The position numbers and the translations under genes were made by a program. A DNA stretch of 17,508 bases, taken from assembly GCA_900549065.1 (NCBI GenBank), contig URNC01000026.1, positions 1-17,508 of the forward strand. The letters run 5' to 3'. This DNA is from an uncultured Collinsella sp. GTDB taxonomy: Bacteria; Actinomycetota; Coriobacteriia; Coriobacteriales; Coriobacteriaceae. Below, in pieces: positions 15,201 through 17,508 of the stretch (the first letter of the stretch is position 1; the number at the start of each line of letters is the position of its first letter). Below the pieces are notes generated by a model. That model searched no databases, had not been told where the DNA came from, and worked only from the letters and a program-made list of their open reading frames with translations.

Positions 15201-16643
15201 CCAGGGGTTGACGTTTAGGAAAAACGGCACCGGTCCTAGGGTAAACTGCTCGGTCCAATTGAGGTCGGTTCTTACCTGGAAGAGGGCCTTAATATTGCCG
15301 TATGCGGGGTCGTTGTTGTTGCCCCAGGTTTTGCCCACCCAATCGTAGGCGAGCGAGCCGTACACCTGTGTTGCGATATCCATCGTGAACAGCAGCGTGC
15401 AATGGTGGCGAAGGAGCTTGGTGTTTCTTGGATCGGTGCCCGAACCGGCACTCATGCTCTTGTACTGGTTCCACTTCCCCTCCATTTCGTCGAGGTAGCG
15501 GTTTGCCTGCTTGGCGCCCGACTCGCGCGGCGATTTCTTCCAGTATTCCGGATCAGGGTTGCCCGAATCGTTCATATAGCTGGCTGGTTTGTATCCTCCA
15601 CCAAACAGCACGTAACCGGCAAAAGAGAAATCGAACAAAATGGGGAATGAGGGCATCCAGCACGTGAACTTATTGCCGCCGATGCCAGGAAACGCCGCGG
15701 GGAAATCAAACGGGGTGATCTCTTGGTCCATGGTGGTGGGAATGATGGTGGTCGAGCCCGATTCTGCCTTTGCGGCCGGCGCGGCGACAACGGCCATGGG
15801 GGAGGAGAGCGTGTAGGTTTTGCCCTGGTAGTCGAGCACAAAGCGCAGCTTGCATCCTTCCTCCAGAAGGCCCGATGCCGCATCGAGGAACGTGTCTTCA
15901 AGCGTGAACGTTGCCAGATTATTCGCACCCGATGCGCTGGCCTTGATCTGGCCAATCTGCGTGACGGTTTCGGGCGAGCTACCCGTGGCGGGCATTACCT
16001 TGTTGATGTGCAGCGTTGCCTGTTCACCCTGTGGCAGATGTGCCTGCACGGTAAAGGCGTGCGTGTCGGGTTGCTCGTTTGCCGTGTCGTCCTTCGGTAT
16101 TGCCATAAACGTGGCATTGGCGTACTGGATGTCCCATTCGTCGAACGTGAGCTGTCGAAAGTACGGCTCGCCATCGGAAAGCGGACGCGTGGGCGCGGTT
16201 ATGGCGGTGCCGCCCTGGATACGCGCAAGGGGAATCTCGACATCGCGGTAGCCTGCCGTGCTAATGGAGATGCCGCCGTTAAAGTCGTATGCGTCGAGAA
16301 GCGTTGCCTCGTCCACGTAGCCTTCCGAAAGCGGCGCGACCTCAAAGATGGCCGTGCCTTCGTCATCGGTCGTGGCGGTGAGCTGCTTGCCTGCGGCATA
16401 GCGCGATGTGAGCGTGACCTGGGCACCCGCGATGGGCGTATTTTTGTTGGCGACGTCGACCACGACCACACCAAACATGGTGCGCGAGAGAACGAGCACC
16501 CTGAAGGGGTCTTTTTCGTCGGCATAGGCTTCGGTGGGCGCGAACGGCAATATGAAGGCGTTTGCGCTTCCCGGCACGCGCGGCAACATAATGCTCGCCA
16601 GCGAGGACGCTCCGGCAACAAGTAGCGAACGGCGATCAAGCAT
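12276..16643 (-). CDS. Large exported, sortase-anchored cell-surface protein
   Basis: A 1455-residue surface protein. It starts MLDRRSLLVAGASSLASIML, a signal with twin arginines and a hydrophobic run, cleaved perhaps near ANAF or EAYA. The ATG at 16643 has GGGAG 7 bases upstream; an open frame back to 16739 lacks signal character. Residues about 48-145 resemble a carboxypeptidase-regulatory/prealbumin-like beta domain (PIAGAQVTLTSR, TDDEGTAIFEV). The middle has long beta-rich stretches of no family I know. Near 1190-1260, ESFMVTVRNDGNTLLTAGTI looks like a CARDB-type Ig domain. A Ser/Gly linker (1369-1406) precedes LAGTGD (1407-1412), a hydrophobic segment, RR and an unusually long 17-residue tail. 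There are many cysteines. It is coded downstream of the LuxR regulator. It is probably wall-anchored; the ligand is unknown. Confidence 0.82.
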   Translation of the reverse strand: MLDRRSLLVAGASSLASIMLPRVPGSANAFILPFAPTEAYADEKDPFRVLVLSRTMFGVVVVDVANKNTPIAGAQVTLTSRYAAGKQLTATTDDEGTAIFEVAPLSEGYVDEATLLDAYDFNGGISISTAGYRDVEIPLARIQGGTAITAPTRPLSDGEPYFRQLTFDEWDIQYANATFMAIPKDDTANEQPDTHAFTVQAHLPQGEQATLHINKVMPATGSSPETVTQIGQIKASASGANNLATFTLEDTFLDAASGLLEEGCKLRFVLDYQGKTYTLSSPMAVVAAPAAKAESGSTTIIPTTMDQEITPFDFPAAFPGIGGNKFTCWMPSFPILFDFSFAGYVLFGGGYKPASYMNDSGNPDPEYWKKSPRESGAKQANRYLDEMEGKWNQYKSMSAGSGTDPRNTKLLRHHCTLLFTMDIATQVYGSLAYDWVGKTWGNNNDPAYGNIKALFQVRTDLNWTEQFTLGPVPFFLNVNPWVLAKLALAVGAHTHGSGAAFFKNISLDYSSTSGSFTIQIGLAVTFGAGVAGVASSAVRGAASLTLFIGYEKADGHQLPRLRVGADVDVDVILQFVMFKWTTKAWSGSWPTLLDSWNMSVNNGDQYVLHRSELALGGDTPYTLDARFGMPGNIEADGVPQFIASATIVTNAELLARAEVKATARNVAPTVRDWDRSVTRIELEADAESDDTGQIEHFVHALIENDENAAPMYAYNYVRQATNAVADPNANSAGVSEDERGGIKPSSDNVLFTGVLSEAHMKLAIIAGVECLFRIASVRYGDNGRSRLVVHTKANGTWSAPTPVDFPLGFGEGDVERDGIYDYDFDVVEYTDGRENQDAYVLLVSGERPNGDNTLFDTASTAGILSVVRLRISNDEIRVVSHTSWRSISRGRLQEDGYHCLQCPRITVGKTLVDGRLSGAYLHRRGTTAEKALGSEAEVALECFTLWSDVSGDSLTFRQVLRFPQAPSSIELGEPEDINGKMVVPVAYETADGCGCASYAVIGQSIAGWGVMSPDATVPRAVPWPQHTGFLATVNEQLQHITWTRGAAAFASEPVGAAGCGPASFSVSNNGRCVLYVENTDGKVGQTYDEEGNPVAVMGKHFRIFASTLAGDLFTEPFVMCELDHPIDQITTFLTSGGMLSALATHIVSAEKSEAELHGIEVPLVACATPTGAVATSGAVVPGAAGESFMVTVRNDGNTLLTAGTIDLYREGSSQPFSSASIGFGANARMASIYDPELAEDASANDMARVKYALETLGTRFATHPLVADNGNAVLAPGCTAQFRMSFAIPESWSDEVGKRVTLYAKARNLVALDPVTLEEIRPGANSALGAVLHELHVPDAACERSEVQVGVCDSADTTGLHDAPMTADSDSGSSGGGTDEGGGSGGSSSGSGKDHGNNKRSGKAGALAGTGDVNAPLTAAAAALAAAGAGLVAYSARRTGLEKDTANEGSSDRPR

Positions 16644-16800
16644 CTTTGGCTCCCATCCCGCAGGTATCGGTGGAAATAATCCTATTTTGCGAGAAGGTGC
16701 CCCGTGGCGGTAGTGCCGTTCGATGGCCAAAATGTCCAATTTGAGTGCGCGAAAGCGTCAGGCCCCCGGAGGGCTTTCGATACGCCGGGCAGTCTGGCCG

Positions 16801-17508
16801 CTAGCGCAACATGTGGGCAATCAGCTCGGCGCGAGTTCCGATACCAAGCTTGGCATACACTCCTGATAGGCGGTTTTTAACGGTGCCCGGCGATACTCCC
16901 ATGTGGCGTGCGATTTCGGCGTTGGTCCATCCGCGGCAGGCGAGCATGGCCATGGTGAACTCCGTGGTCGTTAAATCGTCGGCCACGTCCTCGCCCGAAT
17001 CGGGGTTGTGGATGCGCCGCCAGCCGTAGCTGAATCGATACGTAATCTCGATGATGCGTGCGAAATCGTCAGGGTATTGTGATTTTAAGCATGCCTCGAT
17101 GAGCCCCTGTAAAAGGCCGTGGTGCTCGCCAATGAGCTCGATAAGGCCGTCGGGGCGCGCAATGTCCCAAGCGGCTCCGAAATGTGCCTTTGCGGCGTCG
17201 ATGTCCTTGAGGCTCATGCATGCCATGGAAGCCGCCAGGTGCAGGAACAGTTCCGAGATGGGATAGCTTCCCTGTTTCATGATCAGGGCATTTTCCACCA
17301 TGCCCAGGCTGCGGCCGTATTCGCCGCGCAGATACAAGGCGTGCGCCATCACGTAGCTGGCGAACAGGCGCAGGCCTTCGGGCAGATGCGCCGCAAGCGG
17401 ATAAAACTCCTCGGCGGAATACGGGGAAGGCAAGTGCAGCAGGACGCTCGCGGGATCGCGTCGGAAATGTTGGTGTAAGCGCGCCGACGGCTGACCGCCA
17501 AACGCAAG
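16801..17508 (-). CDS. LuxR-type transcriptional regulator (partial, 5' end outside window)
   Basis: The frame is open from the right edge to TAG at 16801-16803, giving 236 residues. The first 165 or so are helical repeats (ASYVMAHALYLRGEYGRSLG, HLAASMACMSLKDIDAAKAH), like the TPR-like arm of MalT/LuxR regulators. The last 60 are the LuxR helix-turn-helix: TTTEFTMAMLACRGWTNAEI, then ARHMGVSPGTVKNRLSGVYA and KLGIGTRAEL. The full protein is likely longer, perhaps with an ATPase or sensor domain to the right. It ends 157 bases upstream of the surface-protein start on the same strand, so it is a plausible local regulator, but that is position only. A TTG at 17433 could be mistaken for the start; the frame continues beyond it. 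Confidence 0.9.
   Translation of the reverse strand, partial: LAFGGQPSARLHQHFRRDPASVLLHLPSPYSAEEFYPLAAHLPEGLRLFASYVMAHALYLRGEYGRSLGMVENALIMKQGSYPISELFLHLAASMACMSLKDIDAAKAHFGAAWDIARPDGLIELIGEHHGLLQGLIEACLKSQYPDDFARIIEITYRFSYGWRRIHNPDSGEDVADDLTTTEFTMAMLACRGWTNAEIARHMGVSPGTVKNRLSGVYAKLGIGTRAELIAHMLR

Noticed and set aside
16751..16778. GAAAGC/GCTTTC inverted repeat between the LuxR-type and surface-protein genes
   Set aside because: It competes with an overlapping GCCC/GGGC stem and has no T run, so I do not call a terminator there.

Overview
The window looks like chromosome from a Coriobacteriia-type actinobacterium, with Collinsella the closest match I can suggest. It is GC-rich, has strong Shine-Dalgarno sites, and carries a surface protein with an L-x-x-T-G-D style anchor, a LuxR-type regulator, a second type II topoisomerase and remnants of AAA ATPases. 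This placement is inference from gene content; there is no rRNA or other marker here.

Positions 1-2760 are a patchwork. A lantibiotic-export-type ABC ATPase runs off the left edge on the minus strand. It faces a TetR gene that breaks after about 34 codons. Immediately after the break come about 330 bases without a protein gene but with several RNA hairpins, then a ToxN/TenpN-like type III toxin gene and a rho-independent terminator. I read this as a candidate type III toxin-antitoxin locus in which an RNA would be the antitoxin. Next, on the minus strand, is yjdF with a leader of about 120 nt that fits the yjdF-motif riboswitch, then the 3' end of a dead ATPase gene.

Positions 2769-5846 form a MerR-controlled redox or detoxification block. 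A MerR regulator is divergent from a carboxymuconolactone decarboxylase-cupin fusion, which is followed 2 bases later by an alpha/beta hydrolase with a Cys nucleophile and then by a flavodoxin-fold oxidoreductase. A 20-bp dyad lies inside a 19-bp promoter spacer, the classic MerR arrangement. After this block come a 72-bp inverted-repeat element, an AAA-ATPase pseudogene with an internal deletion, and three tandem 19-bp repeats.

Positions 6627-10910 (minus) are a two-gene operon for a ParE/ParC-like type II topoisomerase. Its quinolone-pocket serine position is alanine. The 450-bp gap upstream holds its likely promoter, a long hairpin and a striking symmetric operator over a near-consensus promoter. 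That promoter drives an XRE-family regulator and a four-helix membrane protein (11362-12186), ended by a strong terminator shared with the convergent gene.

Positions 12276-17508 (minus) hold a 1455-residue exported surface protein, with a twin-arginine-like signal and a variant LAGTG sorting motif, preceded on the same strand by a partial LuxR-type regulator. The most interesting non-gene signals are the structured RNA ahead of the toxin and the symmetric operator at 11251-11342.
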